Shown piece after piece: positions 20,242 through 32,964 of a stretch of 64,000 nucleotides of DNA; position 1 is the stretch's first letter; the number at the start of each line of letters is the position of its first letter. The notes beneath the pieces are model-generated. The model worked only from the letters and a program-made list of their open reading frames with translations, searched no databases and was not told the origin of the DNA. The DNA is taken from positions 6,944,001 through 7,008,000 of the forward strand of contig CP075494.1 in assembly GCA_021613535.1 (NCBI GenBank), written 5' to 3'. Position numbers and translations under genes: made by a program. This stretch comes from Adineta vaga (lineage: Eukaryota > Rotifera).

Positions 20242-22181
20242 ATGACATCAACAGAAACCAACGAGCAAATCACATTGAAAGGCGAAGATATTTCTCCTGA
20301 AAAAGATGGAGGTATATTTTTTTTCTAAATTATCTTGATCTTTTTCATAATAGTTTCTTTTCTATTAAAGGTGTTCTCAAAGAAATTATTAAAGAAGGTC
20401 ATGGTGATGAATGTGCATCAGCGAATGACAGAGTTACTGTGCATTATGTTGGTACATTACTTGATGGCACGAAATTCGATAGTAGTCGAGATCGTAATGA
20501 TAAATTTCAATTTAATCTTGGTAAGGGTGAAGTTATTAAAGCATGGGATATTGGTGTAGCAACAATGAAACGTGGAGAAATATGTCGATTGACATGTAAA
20601 CCAGAATATGCTTATGGTGAAAAAGGTTCTGGTGACAAAATTGGACCAAATGCTACATTAATTTTTGAAGTAGAACTTTTCGATTTTGTTGGTAAAGTTC
20701 CTTGTTATCTGTAAAGAATGAAATGATAATTTTTGTTTTTCTTCTTTTTTTTCTTCTAGGTGAAGATCTAAGTGATGATAAAGATCAAAGTATCATTCGA
20801 CGTACATTACGAAAAGGTGAAGGATGGGCTAAACCTAACGAGGATGCCAGTGTTGAAGTTATGCTCAAGGGCACTCATGATAATAAAGTATTCGATGAAC
20901 GAACTGTATCTTTTACTATCGGTGAGGGTTTTATTCATAACATTCCAGAAGGGTACGTAGTTGATTAATTAATCCATGTTTATTTTTCAACGAAATCTTT
21001 GCTTTGTTTTTCTTGTCTAGTGTTGAACATGCTCTAACTAAAATGACTAAAAATGAACTTGCTCGATTAACATTAAAATCTAAAGCAACAACTGGAGTAG
21101 AAAAATTTAACATTCCAAAGAATTCTACAGTTCAATATGATGTTACATTACTTAATTTTGAAAAAGTGCGTAATTTTAAAATAAAGGAAATTCTTAGAAA
21201 TTGTCTCTTCGGTTTTTCTTTGTTAGGCAAAAGATTCATGGCAATTGAGTGATGCAGAAAAACTTGAACAATGTGACGTTTTAAAGAAACGTGCTGCTGA
21301 ATTATTTAAAGTAAGAATCAAATAATTGGACTCATTTTTTGAATTCAAATTAAAAAAAAGTAGTTGTCTCTTGCATCGAATAATAACAGTAGTAGACGGT
21401 AAAATTGTATGTTTCTAATTAGGATTTCAGGTTTAGTGAACTTTTAAAATATCAATGAATCATTTCACCTGTGTCAAGAGGAGAGAATCGGATATAAGAA
21501 GAAAAACGACGGAAATGAAAAGTATTACATGAATTCACTCAGTTCTACTAGAGTGTAAATAGTTCCTTAATGCATTCAAACTTCTCTGCTGCATGAGGGA
21601 AGAAAAAGCGAAAGGAAATATGTTTTCCTATCTTAATTGATGCATTCATTTTCTTGCGCATATTTTAGGATGGTCATTATCGAGCTGCTATCAAAAAGTA
21701 CAGTACTATTGCTAGTTATTTGGAAGCTCCAAACTACTCTGAAGAAGAAGATAAAAAGAAAGCAGCAGATTTTAAATTAACTGCTCAATCAAACATTGCA
21801 TTATGTCATTTAAAATTAAATGAACATGCTGAATGTCTTCGTGCATGTGAAAAAGCTTTAGAATTAGATGCAAAGAATGAAAAATGTCTCTTTCGTCGTG
21901 GTCAATCACATTTAGCTATGTCAAACTATGAAGATGCATTGAAAGATTTTCAAGAAGTATTAAAACTTAATTCATCGAATAGTGCAGCAAAACAATCGAT
22001 TCAAACATGTCGAGATCAAATGAAAGCTTATCAACAGAAAGAAAAACAATTGTATGCCAATATCTTTGCTAAAATGGCTAAATCAAGTGAAAAAACTGAT
22101 GAACAAGCTTCAAATGGTGAATCAAAGACAAATGAAGAAAATAATAACAATAACGAAGAAACACCAACGACGACAAACTAA
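20242..22181 (+). CDS. FKBP4: FKBP4/5-like peptidyl-prolyl isomerase and Hsp90 co-chaperone
   Basis: Starts [20 protein letters not shown] at 20242. The first FKBP domain (exon 20372-20690 region) has [35 protein letters not shown] and [11 protein letters not shown], keeping the Asp, Trp and Tyr of the active pocket. A second, diverged FKBP domain spans two exons ([12 protein letters not shown] ... IPEG and VEHALTKM ... LLNFEK). The C-terminal part is a TPR domain with [20 protein letters not shown] and [20 protein letters not shown], which in this family docks the MEEVD end of Hsp90, then an Asn/Glu/Thr-rich tail. The order FK1-FK2-TPR and length near 450 residues match FKBP52/51. One intron (about 21312-21668) is about 360 bp, much longer than the rest. 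Vertebrate relatives tune steroid receptor folding; the client here is unknown. Confidence 0.92.
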
Positions 22182-22328
22182 ATGATCCATTCCAAACTAG
22201 CTAAAGAACAGTCAACTAACTATTTATTGTCAGTGTATGATCGTGATATAAAACGTTATAGTTTCTTTTTTGTTTTTATTTATCATCTTTTGCTAAAAAA
22301 ATACGATCAAATAAAAAAGTACAAGTAA

Positions 22329-23618
22329 CTAGGCTGAAAGACCACTCAAAACAGCGGCAAGTATTCGAACAAACATACCAATACCAAGAAAAATGTAATT
22401 ATTTCTTCCTTGAATTTCTCGAAATAAAAATAAGGACCATAATGATGTGACAATACCCGGTAGGACATTAACAATTGGATAAGCAACTGCACTAGTTAAT
22501 GCACTAATAGCAACAATGAATCCAATATTTGCCACACCCCACATCGCTCCACTCAGAAGAGCTGGTAATACAACGGATGGATTCATGATTGGTTTATTAC
22601 GTTTTAATATTGCATAGATAACAAAATAAAATAGAGATGAAAGAAGTATACCTGAATACTGTGAATTGATATAATAGAGACCACTAAGTGGTGGTAGTTC
22701 ACCAAGATGTAAATAGTCTTTTCTATGATCACGAATGTATTGATCGGGAATGAACATTACTCCATAGAAAATACCAGCTAATGCTGCTAGAGCATAACCA
22801 AGTATTTTTTGTACTCGATCACTGAGTCTATTTAGAAATGGAAAATCAGCATCTACACCTGGTATATTATTGTCTGTATTCTCTCCGATTTTTCCTAGAT
22901 GAATGGATGATTGATCATCAACTGCAGCGATATAAGAAGCTTCTTTCGGTACAGTTGCTGCTGTTGTTGTCGTAGATTTGATGAAAAGAAAAAATATAGC
23001 ACTCATTGCTGCTAAGAGAACTGATGCATAATTCAATGCTAATTTTGTATTAGTATTTGGTATTTGTGCTGTAATATCAAATAATCCGAAACGACCGCCT
23101 GCCCAGCCCATTATCAAACCTGTTGTTCCCCAAATCAACAAACCAACAGCAAGACCACATGTTTTTATACAAAATACAGTGAACAGATTTCCTGTTGTCC
23201 ATAATAAACCTGAAAACATTCATAGTAACACGAAAAGATATTTTCTTGATAAAAAAAGTTTTCTCTTACCACCAATGAGTACAAGAGGGTAAAAGCGCTG
23301 GTTGTGAAGAATTAAATCAAGTATTAGACCAACAAGCCATACTCCAACACAATATATAAATTGAAAGAAAAATCCGTCACCAACAGAAAACTGTTTTATT
23401 GGTAATAAATTCGAACCGAAAAAGACTGATGCGACAATACATCCAAGAAAACCTGCCCATTTTGGCATCCGCTCTTCGGATGCTTTTGTAACAGGATTTG
23501 TTTTTGAAGATTCGATTGTATTTGTTTCATTTCTAATGATATTATCTGAGACCACACTTACCACTGACGATAGGATCAATCCTATGACCAATAGTAAAGA
23601 AATTCGTGAAAATAACAT
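22329..23618 (-). CDS. TMEM144-like multi-pass membrane protein (putative sugar transporter family)
   Basis: Two exons on the minus strand separated by an intron near 23213-23270. The product begins with a signal-peptide-like segment (MLFSRISLLLVIGLILSS), then about ten membrane spans. Family signatures include WAGFLGCIVASVFFGSNLLP, GLLIWGTTGLIMGWAGGRFG, GIFYGVMFIPDQYI, SGAMWGVANIGFIVAI and AYPIVNVLPGIVTSLWSLFL, all as in TMEM144 and related GRP/RhaT-like transporters. The long polar loop between spans carries a KSTTTTAATVPKE stretch. Its substrate is not established; the family is grouped with carbohydrate transporters of the drug/metabolite superfamily. It converges on the FKBP4-like gene with only 147 bp between the stop codons. 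Confidence 0.88.
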
Positions 23619-25320
23619 TCAATTCTGAAGAAAAATCGCAACCTAATAGAATATCTTATTATGAAAAATTCAACTGTTTGATATAATGATGACAACCAAA
23701 CAAAACACGGGCAATCTTTTACTTTTTATCAGTGCATTTCGTCTACTGCGCATTTTTTAAAAGATGAAAGTAAATATAATAAAGAAAAACATTGATCTTT
23801 ACTGTGATGCAACTCTCCATAGGACAAAGTGCTTACTGACACCACCTACGTTTTAGAAAAATATTAATAGACATAGAACTTATCGATATTATATTAGAGA
23901 CTAGCCTTTCGTTAAACGTGACATGTGCATAAAGTTCCAACATATATGCATACACTATCAAAACTTTGAGATATATTCTGTTACTTTGTTATTATCTATG
24001 TTGATAGAACTTGCACTTCATGCTCTTCGCTTTATATCTCAAGATTATTGTGATAATTATTCTGTTACAGTAGTATCAGACTTGAAACGTGAATTCGAGT
24101 TTCAATATTGGCGTATGCTTCAGAACTTTCTCACACGAGTGATAAGTACATTCTTAAAAATATTTCAAAGAAAACGACATTGATAATATATTAGTATTAA
24201 CACAAATGATCAAATATCTTCTACACTATCTTACATTTGAATACGTTTACGCAATATCTTTTCTTACTCATGAAAATTATCAACTGAAATTTCACTTCAA
24301 ATGAATTGACTCGAAATATGAAAGGTCTGATAGAAAAAAAAGGATATGAAAAAATAGATGTGAAAGAGCTAAAACACTACTTTCTTATGTTTATCAACGT
24401 AACAAATGGGAAAAAATCTACTATAAATACAAAAAAGGCGTTTTCTCGACATACTTGATTACTTTTTATCATCAAATTTTGACTATCTCTTCAATTATTT
24501 TGTATGAATATTAATGATATATAAAGATAATTTATTCATAAGAAAAATACAGACATTTCCAACATATAAAGAAGAGAAGTTAAAAACGATTGTAGAAACT
24601 GAAGTTGAACCTACGTTCTAAACGGTTTTTCTCAAATCTTTTTATATGTCGATCAGATCAGTTGAATTTGATGTGGAAGTAGAGTTTACAAGAATAGTTT
24701 CGTATGCGTTGCATAATTGCACTTGATTATTTCGATGATTTTTTACTTGAACTAACTAAAATTGATGACAAATTTGATCAAAGTTTATATGGGAAAGTAG
24801 CTCAAATTGACAATAAAATCAGAGGTAGAAAAAAGTTCCTTAGTTCAAAAACGAAGACTATTTCTGTTTTTCCTTTTATTTAAACCTCTAATCTTTTATC
24901 AACGACCCTGCCTGATACAGAGATATTTCTTACTTATAATTTTGATAAAAGAACTGTTAGGTGATGTGTATAAATTTAATTCTAAAGAAAAATAACGGTT
25001 CATTTACCGTCGTAAAGATACTGTTTTGATCGACCTGGATAATATAATGTCGATAAAGATTTCTTGAATATTCAAACTAGTTTTCAAATTGAATGCAAAA
25101 ATTCGAACGTTTGAATGAAGGTTTTTCTAACTAAATGCACTATCTAACTTTTTAATACAGTTCGAAAGCGAATTCAAGTTTCAGATTTTACATTTACGTT
25201 CTTGTTTATAAATGATTCGTTACAAAAACAAAAGACTAAAAAACATTTCATTTTGAATACATAAGACAAAAACAAATCACCGCTATTCAATTCATGTTCA
25301 ATAACACGTTAAAATAATCT
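23619..25320. other. Intergenic, 1.7 kb, possible decayed coding fragments
   Basis: Divides the TMEM144-like gene and the homeobox gene. Two short frames have mildly coding-like composition: 23923-24183, and a 57-codon frame beginning at an ATG at 24704 (with LDYFDDFLLELTKIDDKFDQ). Neither shows a known domain or splice partners, so I do not call them genes. Part of this region may be 3' untranslated or regulatory DNA of the homeobox gene. Confidence 0.4.
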
Positions 25321-26163
25321 TCATAAACCATTAAATGTGACACTATGTTCACGAGCTTTAAGTCGTAAAGCTGCAATTGACGTATTTCGATGATCTGAAT
25401 CCATACTATATCCAGAATAGGGTGATGAGTTGAAACTATTTGGTCCAACATTTGTTGGTGGTAATGACGGGAATACATAGGGTATATTCATAAAATTCGG
25501 TAATGCATTGGACATTAATACAGATGAAGATGGTGAGTCTGACGTTTGATAATGTGAGAAATGACTCAATGAAGTTGCTGATGGTGAACACCAGTTATTA
25601 CCAGCTGCTAACTAGAATTAGAAAAGAATATAGAAAATAGAAAATAGAATTGAAATAATTTATTTGGAATACCGATGAATATTGATTGCCAGTTACTGAT
25701 AATAATGAAATATCGTAGGGATTTCCTGTTGCCATAGTTAAAGAACGCATTTGTGGCATACTAGCATACCGTTCACGACGCCATTTAGCTCGTCGATTTT
25801 GAAACCAAACCTGTGATACATCTATGATCTTGTCTGCCGTAAATATTCAACATTCATACCTGTACTCGTGCTTCAGTAAGATCGCAACGTAGAGCAAGTT
25901 GTTCTCTTATATAAACATCTGGATAATGTGTTTTTTGAAAAATTCGTTCCATTTCTTCTAATTGATATGATGTAAATGTTGTACGATTTCGTCTCTTCTT
26001 TCGTTTTCTATCATCATCATTATCTGATAATGAACCGCTGCCATGTCTGATCAATAATTTTTTATTTGAATCTATATAGCGCAAAACAAAACGAGAATAA
26101 ATTAGATTAACTAGATCATAGTTATTTCATAGAACAATAAATACCTGAATGTTGATGCATCAT
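25321..26163 (-). CDS. ALX: Paired-like homeodomain transcription factor, Alx type
   Basis: Four exons. Exon 1 is tiny (MMHQHS, start at 26161-26163). Exon 2 encodes an acidic/basic leader and most of the homeodomain, [20 protein letters not shown] then [20 protein letters not shown] and TEARVQ; exon 3 completes it with [14 protein letters not shown], with Gln at homeodomain position 50. The last exon encodes a Ser/Pro-rich region and ends with an OAR motif ([13 protein letters not shown]) eight residues or fewer from the stop. The combination of this homeodomain and OAR sequence fits the Alx/aristaless group better than Prrx, Rax or Otp. Such factors bind palindromic TAAT sites as dimers in developmental patterning. 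The protein is short (about 220 residues) compared with vertebrate Alx proteins because the N-terminal region is reduced. Confidence 0.85.
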
Positions 26164-26754
26164 GATTATGTGTTAATTCAATATATTTGAACTCTCTTTT
26201 GCTTTAGCTAAGTAAATTTTCGAATAGGAATATAATCTTTATTGATATAATTTTATTAATCAGTTATCTAAGCAATTGAATAAAAGTCACCGTTATTGTC
26301 GAAGAAAACGAGAGAAGTGTATTCTATTCTTATCGATAAAGAAAAAGATTAATGATAGTACTCTCATTTTCTCGTTCTCTTCTATTACTGAAATATATGT
26401 ATGCTGATTGGTCCATATGTACAAGAAAGATATTTTATAGTCTGTGAACAGAAATCTATTTGAGTTTGTCTTATAAGTATAATTTACACTGAAGCACTAT
26501 CATTTTCACTAATAGCGAAGACTAATTACGATGTCAACAGCTCGTTCGTTATTGAAAAAAAAAGCCCGACGTCTATCTGGATGATTTGTCTTCATCGATC
26601 AACACGAATAAAACAAAATTTTTTTCTTCTTCTTCTTCTTCTTCAAGCGGTAAAGATCAATGAAATCGTCTGTATTCAATGTGATAATATATTTTATTTA
26701 ATAATGAACGATTACAATAAAAAATTTGAAGAAATGTTTTGCTTTTTCGTTTAG
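26164..26754. other. Upstream region of the Alx-like gene and 3' side of APC4
   Basis: About 590 bp. It contains a (TTC)n microsatellite at about 26622-26644 and must hold the homeobox promoter. No gene seen. Confidence 0.45.
26622..26644 (+). repeat. (TTC)n microsatellite
   Basis: Seven or so TTC units upstream of the Alx-like gene. Confidence 0.8.
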
Positions 26755-29700
26755 TTATCGTATACTTTCTTGAGATGAAATTATTGTCGTGATTGAACCA
26801 GATTGTACTAATGTACTTTCATCATCCATTCGAATAGGAACTTGAGATGATGAAGAACCTTGACTTAGATCATCCGATGGATTATAGATAAATGTAGTTA
26901 GCTTACGAGTTTTTGACCACTAAAAAACAAACAAATATAGAGAAAATATCACTTAGAAAAGGCTTTTTCTTTCTAAGACAAATAACATGTGTATACATAG
27001 ATGAGAATTTATTAAATTAGGACGAGAAAGAATCTTTTGTATATATATATATAATTGTTAAGAAAATAAACTTATCAAATAAAACGAGAAAAAGACCATG
27101 TCTAGGTTAATTAGCATTCAAAGAAAGTTCACATCATTTATAATTCATATCTATTTAATTTTCGCAATGACAGATTTGATATTAATGAAAGTAAAGACGA
27201 ATGATAATCGATGACTTTGTCATAGACAAATGAAATGATTAGTTTTCTTTCGTTTTATTTGATTTATACAATACATACCACTGCAATAAGATTACGTCTT
27301 CCATCTACAGTTAATTTTGCTGGCATATCTTTTAATGGACATGTTATCAAGATATTTGAATGATTTCCTATGAAATCAATTATCTGAGAATCAGTTGATG
27401 ATTTTATACTAATAATCATAAAATTTGTTAGATAATTCTTATTCATTATTGTTATTTCAGCAGTATTTGCATTATTTAATTCGGCAGTATTACCGCAAAC
27501 AATAGCTAATTTATCACTATCATAAAATTTAAAATTAGTAATTGAACTAAATATGAAAACAAAAATAGTTCATTAGAAAAACAAAAGTTTAAAAAAATAT
27601 ACCGATGAGGACCAAGAACATGTTGAAGATCGATCAGTCGAACGAGGCATTGTTTATTTCTGTGAATGAAGATGATAGTATAAAGAAAAAGATGATTATT
27701 TTTTCGAGCAATCCTACGCTGGTGTGTAGATAATTAAATGAAATTGTAAATGATTCTGTTGAATTATGTAGCTGATTGCATGTTGACTTCGACGTTGATC
27801 AAATTCTATCGTTGAAGAAGATTGTTGATCAATGGGTCTAAATAAAACATGCATACATATGTCTTTGAGAAGATGAATAGTTTTTATCTTACATAGAAGC
27901 AAGTAATGGTAACGATTTATTCATTTGAGAACTTGAATTTTGTAATCGTATTTCGAATGTTTTCGCAATGGATTGTTTTAGATCTTGATAAGTACCTAAT
28001 AAAGATCGTCGAGATTTTGGTGAAAAGAATGTCTGTTTATTATTATCTAAATGAATATAAAACATAGTCTAGAAATGTCGATTGAATTAACATCAGTATA
28101 TACTTGAATGATCGAGTAGTTTTCGATAAGCTGAATCGCGTGTGAGTGTCTCTGGTAAGTTTTCAGATTTGAGATACTATAGAATAAAAAAAATTGTTGT
28201 AAATGAAATAAAAGAATGTTGAAAGTTTACCATAGAAAATATATCAAGTAAAGGTTCATCAAATGAACAATACGAATCAATAAATTCCATTAAATGATCC
28301 CAATCAGCTTCTGTACACTAAATACAGAGAAATATTCTAGATAGAAACAAATAATCCAAGTATGACATACTTCAATTTGTTCATCATGATGTGTACTTGT
28401 ATTATGTTTAGATGTATGTAATTGATGTGCAACTAATATGAAGAAGAAAAACCAATGAATCATTCAAAAGAGGAAATTAAATGAATTCAATAGATACCGA
28501 AACCAAGCCAACGTAAGAAGAAAGTATAAACATCTGACATTTCATGGATAAAACTAAATTATCAATATGAATTCAAATTTGATAGGAATTAAATATTTAC
28601 TCTGTGTATTCATTGATTTTCAAAAGAAGACTTCCAGCATTAGATAAACATACTAGAAAAGTGTTTTATTCAAGCAAAACATCTTTTGACTTTATATAAT
28701 CGACACTTACATTGGAGAATATTTGGATCAAATTCGATCTGATCAAATTTTCCATACCATTGTTGTAATCCTTTAATTTCTACCAAATATCCAAATATAT
28801 GTTCAATTATTCTGAAAAAACTAAACTCTTTATTCATTGAATTCTCCTCCTCTATTCATTACCTTCCAAACATGACAATTAATTCTTTTGATTTTGTTCG
28901 TGTTTCTTCGAAAGATGTAACTAATTTCTTTGCGTAACCATAATCAAAAATATTGCCAAAGAAATTTTGTTGCATAGGTTCCGAACAATTTCCTGTAGAT
29001 AATAAAGACATTAATTCACATTGAAATGTCCATTGTTTCGTTTCTTGTTGTCGCATTGTTTGACAAAATGTATTTACACGTGATTGAAAATCCGCAAAAC
29101 ATTTCGTTGTTAATTCAGTTAGTGTTGTTAATATTTTATCATTGAATAGAATCAAACTTTTTATTCGACAAAGTGAACGTGTTAATTGAACATAATCATT
29201 ATGATAATCGGATAAAAATGGTGTACATTCAAATAGGGAATAATTTACTGATGTATCACTTTTTGTTAGCAGACAGAGTGTATCAAGTGCAGGTGACATT
29301 GTTACAGAGAGGAGACTTTGATCAGTAGGTAGTGAAGTACGATTGATAAGTAGTAATGGCCAAAGACCAAATGCACGAAGAAGTATATCATTTGAACCGA
29401 ATAGAATTAAACTAAAAGAAAAATTTGATTTGTACTATATATGATAGTCGATGATATATATTACATATTTAATTTGGTTTGTTTATCTAATGAAAATAGA
29501 TCATCAGGTGGATCGACGACATGTTTTCTTGTTCGATTAATGGATGGTAAATCGACGAGAACTGGTAAATAATCAGCAATAGATGTTGGTTCTAATTCTG
29601 TATGGGTATTTTCATCTTTTTGTCCAGTGATACGTTCAACCCAATTACAAGCACGAGTTTCAAATGATAATGTTTCTGATGATAACGAATGTCCATCTTG

Positions 29701-30072
29701 AACTGATGCTAATACAAGTGAACGATTAGAAAATGTTACAGCAAGAACTAAGAAAGAAATAATTTATATTTATAATCGCAAGAAAGTATACCAATGAAAT
29801 ACCTTGACCATCAGGTCTCCAAGCGAGACTAACGGCTTTTTTACGTTGATTTCGTGTACCTAATGCCCAAACTTTCCGAATATATGCTTGATAGGCAATA
29901 ACCTAAAGAGAAGAAATACTTATTTAAAAGAATGAAATAGTAAATTTGAATAAAATACATCGCCATTTGCAGAACAGACAACGATAATATCATGTTCAGG
30001 ATTGAATGAAAATAGAAGAATTTCACTATGAAAATTTTTCTCTTCAGCAAGACGCAAACTAGGTGTATCCAT
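26755..30072 (-). CDS. ANAPC4: Anaphase-promoting complex subunit 4
   Basis: A gene of about 15 exons separated by 45-70 bp introns, with one longer intron near 26930-27275. The N-terminus begins MDTPSLRLAEEKNFHSEILL and gives the WD40 blade signature of APC4, ending with KAVSLAWRPDGQ, equivalent to CLAWRPDGK in human. The middle exons form the long helical APC4 domain (WTFQCELMSLLSTGNC, FNIFDYGYAKKLVTSFE-like region, QQWYGKFDQIEFDPNILQ). The last exon ends GSITTIISSQESIR followed by TAA at 26755-26757. APC4 is a scaffold of the platform of the APC/C ubiquitin ligase, linking APC1, APC5 and the catalytic arm; it acts in mitosis. Identity rests on the N-terminal WD40 signature plus overall layout; individual C-terminal exon ends are approximate. 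Confidence 0.82.
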
Positions 30073-30736
30073 GGTTAGTTAGTTTAGGCTAGTTTCTGAA
30101 ATGAATAGACAAAAGAATAAAAATTCGTTTTTTCTTGACAGATTTTCCCGAATGGATAAATTTCAGACAAAAGAAATCGGTGAATAGATGTCGTAAGAAA
30201 CCATTAAACTTATTTTCAAAAACTACAAATTTAAAAACAGATCTACTTCTTTCAATTTCAATTAGTAACAATTTTAAGTGAATCAATGGTGTATATCATC
30301 AATTAACTGACTTTTTTCATTAGTTCTATCATTAGAATGAATATTCTACAATATGATTTCACAGTAAGAAATTTAATCCAGGGTAAATTTTATTTATTGG
30401 TTGGTTACTAAAATTACAATTTTCTTTCGGACGATATTTCTTTCTTTATCTAGTCTATATTCTCTCGCATTTTCTTTTTCGTAGAAAAGTAAGATCATAT
30501 ATATGAATTCTCGTCTTCTTTTCCATCCCAAAAGAGAAAGAATAGAGAGAGAGAGAAAGAAACAAAGAATAAGAAGAAGATGTAGATATGTCCTTACTGA
30601 TATTTCGCCGTCGATAACATATTTGAATCTATCTATTGTATATTTTAGAAAGAAATAGTGCGTGTGTGTGAGTGCATTTGTAATCACAATATTTTCTCTC
30701 CATTTCATACGATATTCGTTTATATAATAAATCAAT
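30073..30736. promoter_or_regulatory. Shared upstream region of ANAPC4 (minus) and nanos (plus)
   Basis: About 660 bp between divergent genes. Purine- and GAGA-rich tracts lie near 30535-30575 (AGAGAGAGAGAGAAAGAAA), which could act as promoter elements. Open frames on the minus strand here have no conserved content. Confidence 0.4.
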
Positions 30737-32386
30737 ATGGAAACAGCGCTTGGTCGTGGTTATTCAATCAATGATGAATCTGGTTTAACAGATTTCTATT
30801 CACCACCATCGAGTATTGTCGATGAAGACGAAGAACAAGATGATGATTTGTTTTATCCCGAAGAAGTTGAACCAGTCGATGAACTTACATTTTCATCTTC
30901 ATCAATCAATGAAACTAATGAAACAAATTTAAGTAAGTCAAATAAAAACGATTGATTCTTATCTTTTTCTCCCCGATTATAGAAAGTGGGTTTAATTCAT
31001 TGCCATTGAAATTAATGTCTGTTGAAGCAACACCACCACCTACTCCACTTGTTCCACGACGTTTTTATGATCCTATTAATGCTACAACAACGGCTTTTCA
31101 AAATTTAACATTCAATACCAATGTACCTGTTACACCATTAAAATCATCTGATCTTATGAATTCTAATTGGTCAATGGGTACTTTAAAGACAACATCAAAT
31201 TCATTGTTTCCATGTGCTGCTGGTGCTGGTGCTGCTGTCGATCATGCACCTAAAACACCAACAAAAACAACAACGAGTCTTTTAACACCAACTAGTATGG
31301 ATCGTTATCTTCTCGAACATCGTCCTCTTGCCGATTCAATCTATCAATCATCAATAAGTACAACATTTTTTTTCTGAAATGATATGCATGAATTTATTTT
31401 TCTATTTTTTAGCACTTGGTACAACATCAAATAGACATCAGACGATTTCTGTTCAACATACGGAAGTAACGAATGGTTTGTAGTTTCCTCATCTTATTCT
31501 TTTGAAAGAAAAATGAAATCTATTGATTATAGAAACAAGTCGTCTCTTCTCTTACATGACGCCCGTTGATGGTTTACCACCAGCAGCATCTAATAATTGG
31601 TCAACATATGGTGATAAACAATCACCACCACGTTTGGATAATTCGTCGTATCCATCATCTCAATTCAATATGAAATCTCCTCAGCGAGTTAATCCATTCT
31701 TTCCCAATTCAACATCTCTTCCTTATCAATCCCAAGATCCATGGTTTTTATCTGAAATGTCAACAATATTACGTCAAAATACCAATATTTCCTTAAGTGC
31801 AACAGCACAACAAATTCTTGCTTCCAATACAGCCAATAATAATCGTCCATTACGTTCGGAAAAAATCGATATTGAAGTTATTAAACATCTGATTCAAGAA
31901 GCGGATTGGAAACGACAATGTGGAATGAAAAAAGAAGTATAAAAAATACATACTTCAATGTCTTATAACTAGAACGAAAATAAACTTTCTTTTTTTTTTC
32001 TAGGTGTGTGTATTTTGTCGAAACAATGGAGAAAATGAACTGATTTATTCAAGTCATTCATTAAAAGATTCAATGGGCAGCGTTACATGTCCAATCTTAC
32101 GTGCTTATCAATGTCCGATATGTGGAGCTACTGGTTCACAAGGTAATTGATCTTTCCTATTCATTGGAAATTATTTTTGCTCTTTTTCAAAGCTCATACA
32201 ATTAAATATTGCCAAGCAACTGGTGATGATAACAATCGACATGTTCCAACACCATACGAAAAAATGCTTCGTATGCAAACATTCGGCTATGATGATAATA
32301 TGACACCATCAATTTCGGCTTTTTTTGGTCATTTAGATAGTCCTTCATCCCTCTATACGAATGGTTGGTCCGATAGTTATTTATAA
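30737..32386 (+). CDS. nanos: Nanos-type zinc-finger RNA-binding regulator
   Basis: Six exons. The first begins [16 protein letters not shown] and is acidic; the next exons are long, Ser/Thr/Asn/Pro-rich and not conserved. The C-terminal exons supply the complete nanos zinc-finger pair: [17 protein letters not shown], then [20 protein letters not shown], then HTIKYC. The spacing is C-x2-C-x12-H-x10-C-x7-C-x2-C-x7-H-x4-C, exactly the CCHC-CCHC consensus of the family. The tail ends in TNGWSDSYL. Nanos proteins work with Pumilio and the CCR4-NOT complex to repress mRNAs in germ cells. An N-terminal NOT1-interacting motif cannot be confirmed by eye. The protein is long for a nanos (about 400 residues) because of the low-complexity N-terminal half. 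Confidence 0.92.
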
Positions 32387-32964
32387 CCAAAATGTTTCTT
32401 TTTTTTCTGTAATACTTTGCAACAAATAGTAACAAAAAAAGCCAAGATCAGTGAATTTTTTTATAGTAGTTTAACTAATTAATATCTAGTTAGTATTCTT
32501 TTTTTGTGTGCGCACACGAATTTTGACCATCGGTCGTGTGAAAAGTAATAACTGGATTTGTTTGTTATTGTTGTAAGTTGAAAAGACGTTCTTCTCTTTC
32601 ACTTCTTTTCTCTTTCTTTTTTTTTGATATTGACGAACCCGGTTTTTTTTAAGTATTAAAAAATAAAATCTAGTAGAAAATACAAGTGAAACAAAATAAA
32701 AGTCCATTTCAATTTGATTTTGAGAAAATCGAGATTTATTCATTGTATTCAACGATTTCTGTAGTATTCTTGACAATAATACATCTCTATTGATTGCGAA
32801 ATTGTATATGTCTGATTTATTATTTGATAGTAAAATGTCAGGTAATCAAATGAATGATATTTAAATGAGAGAACATTTAAGGGAGAACTATCGATTTCAT
32901 TCATTTACACAGATATGGACGTATTTTTACATATAAAATAACAATAGAATAACAAAGTAAAGAT
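32387..32964. other. Intergenic between nanos and the M13 peptidase gene
   Basis: About 580 bp with the nanos 3' untranslated region, where Pumilio-type or other control elements could be expected, but I could not identify a certain one. No coding frame of note. Confidence 0.4.

Noticed and set aside
23923-24183. 86-codon frame between TMEM144 and Alx genes
   Set aside because: No recognised domain, no matching splice partners and no upstream signal. Mentioned only as a possible remnant.
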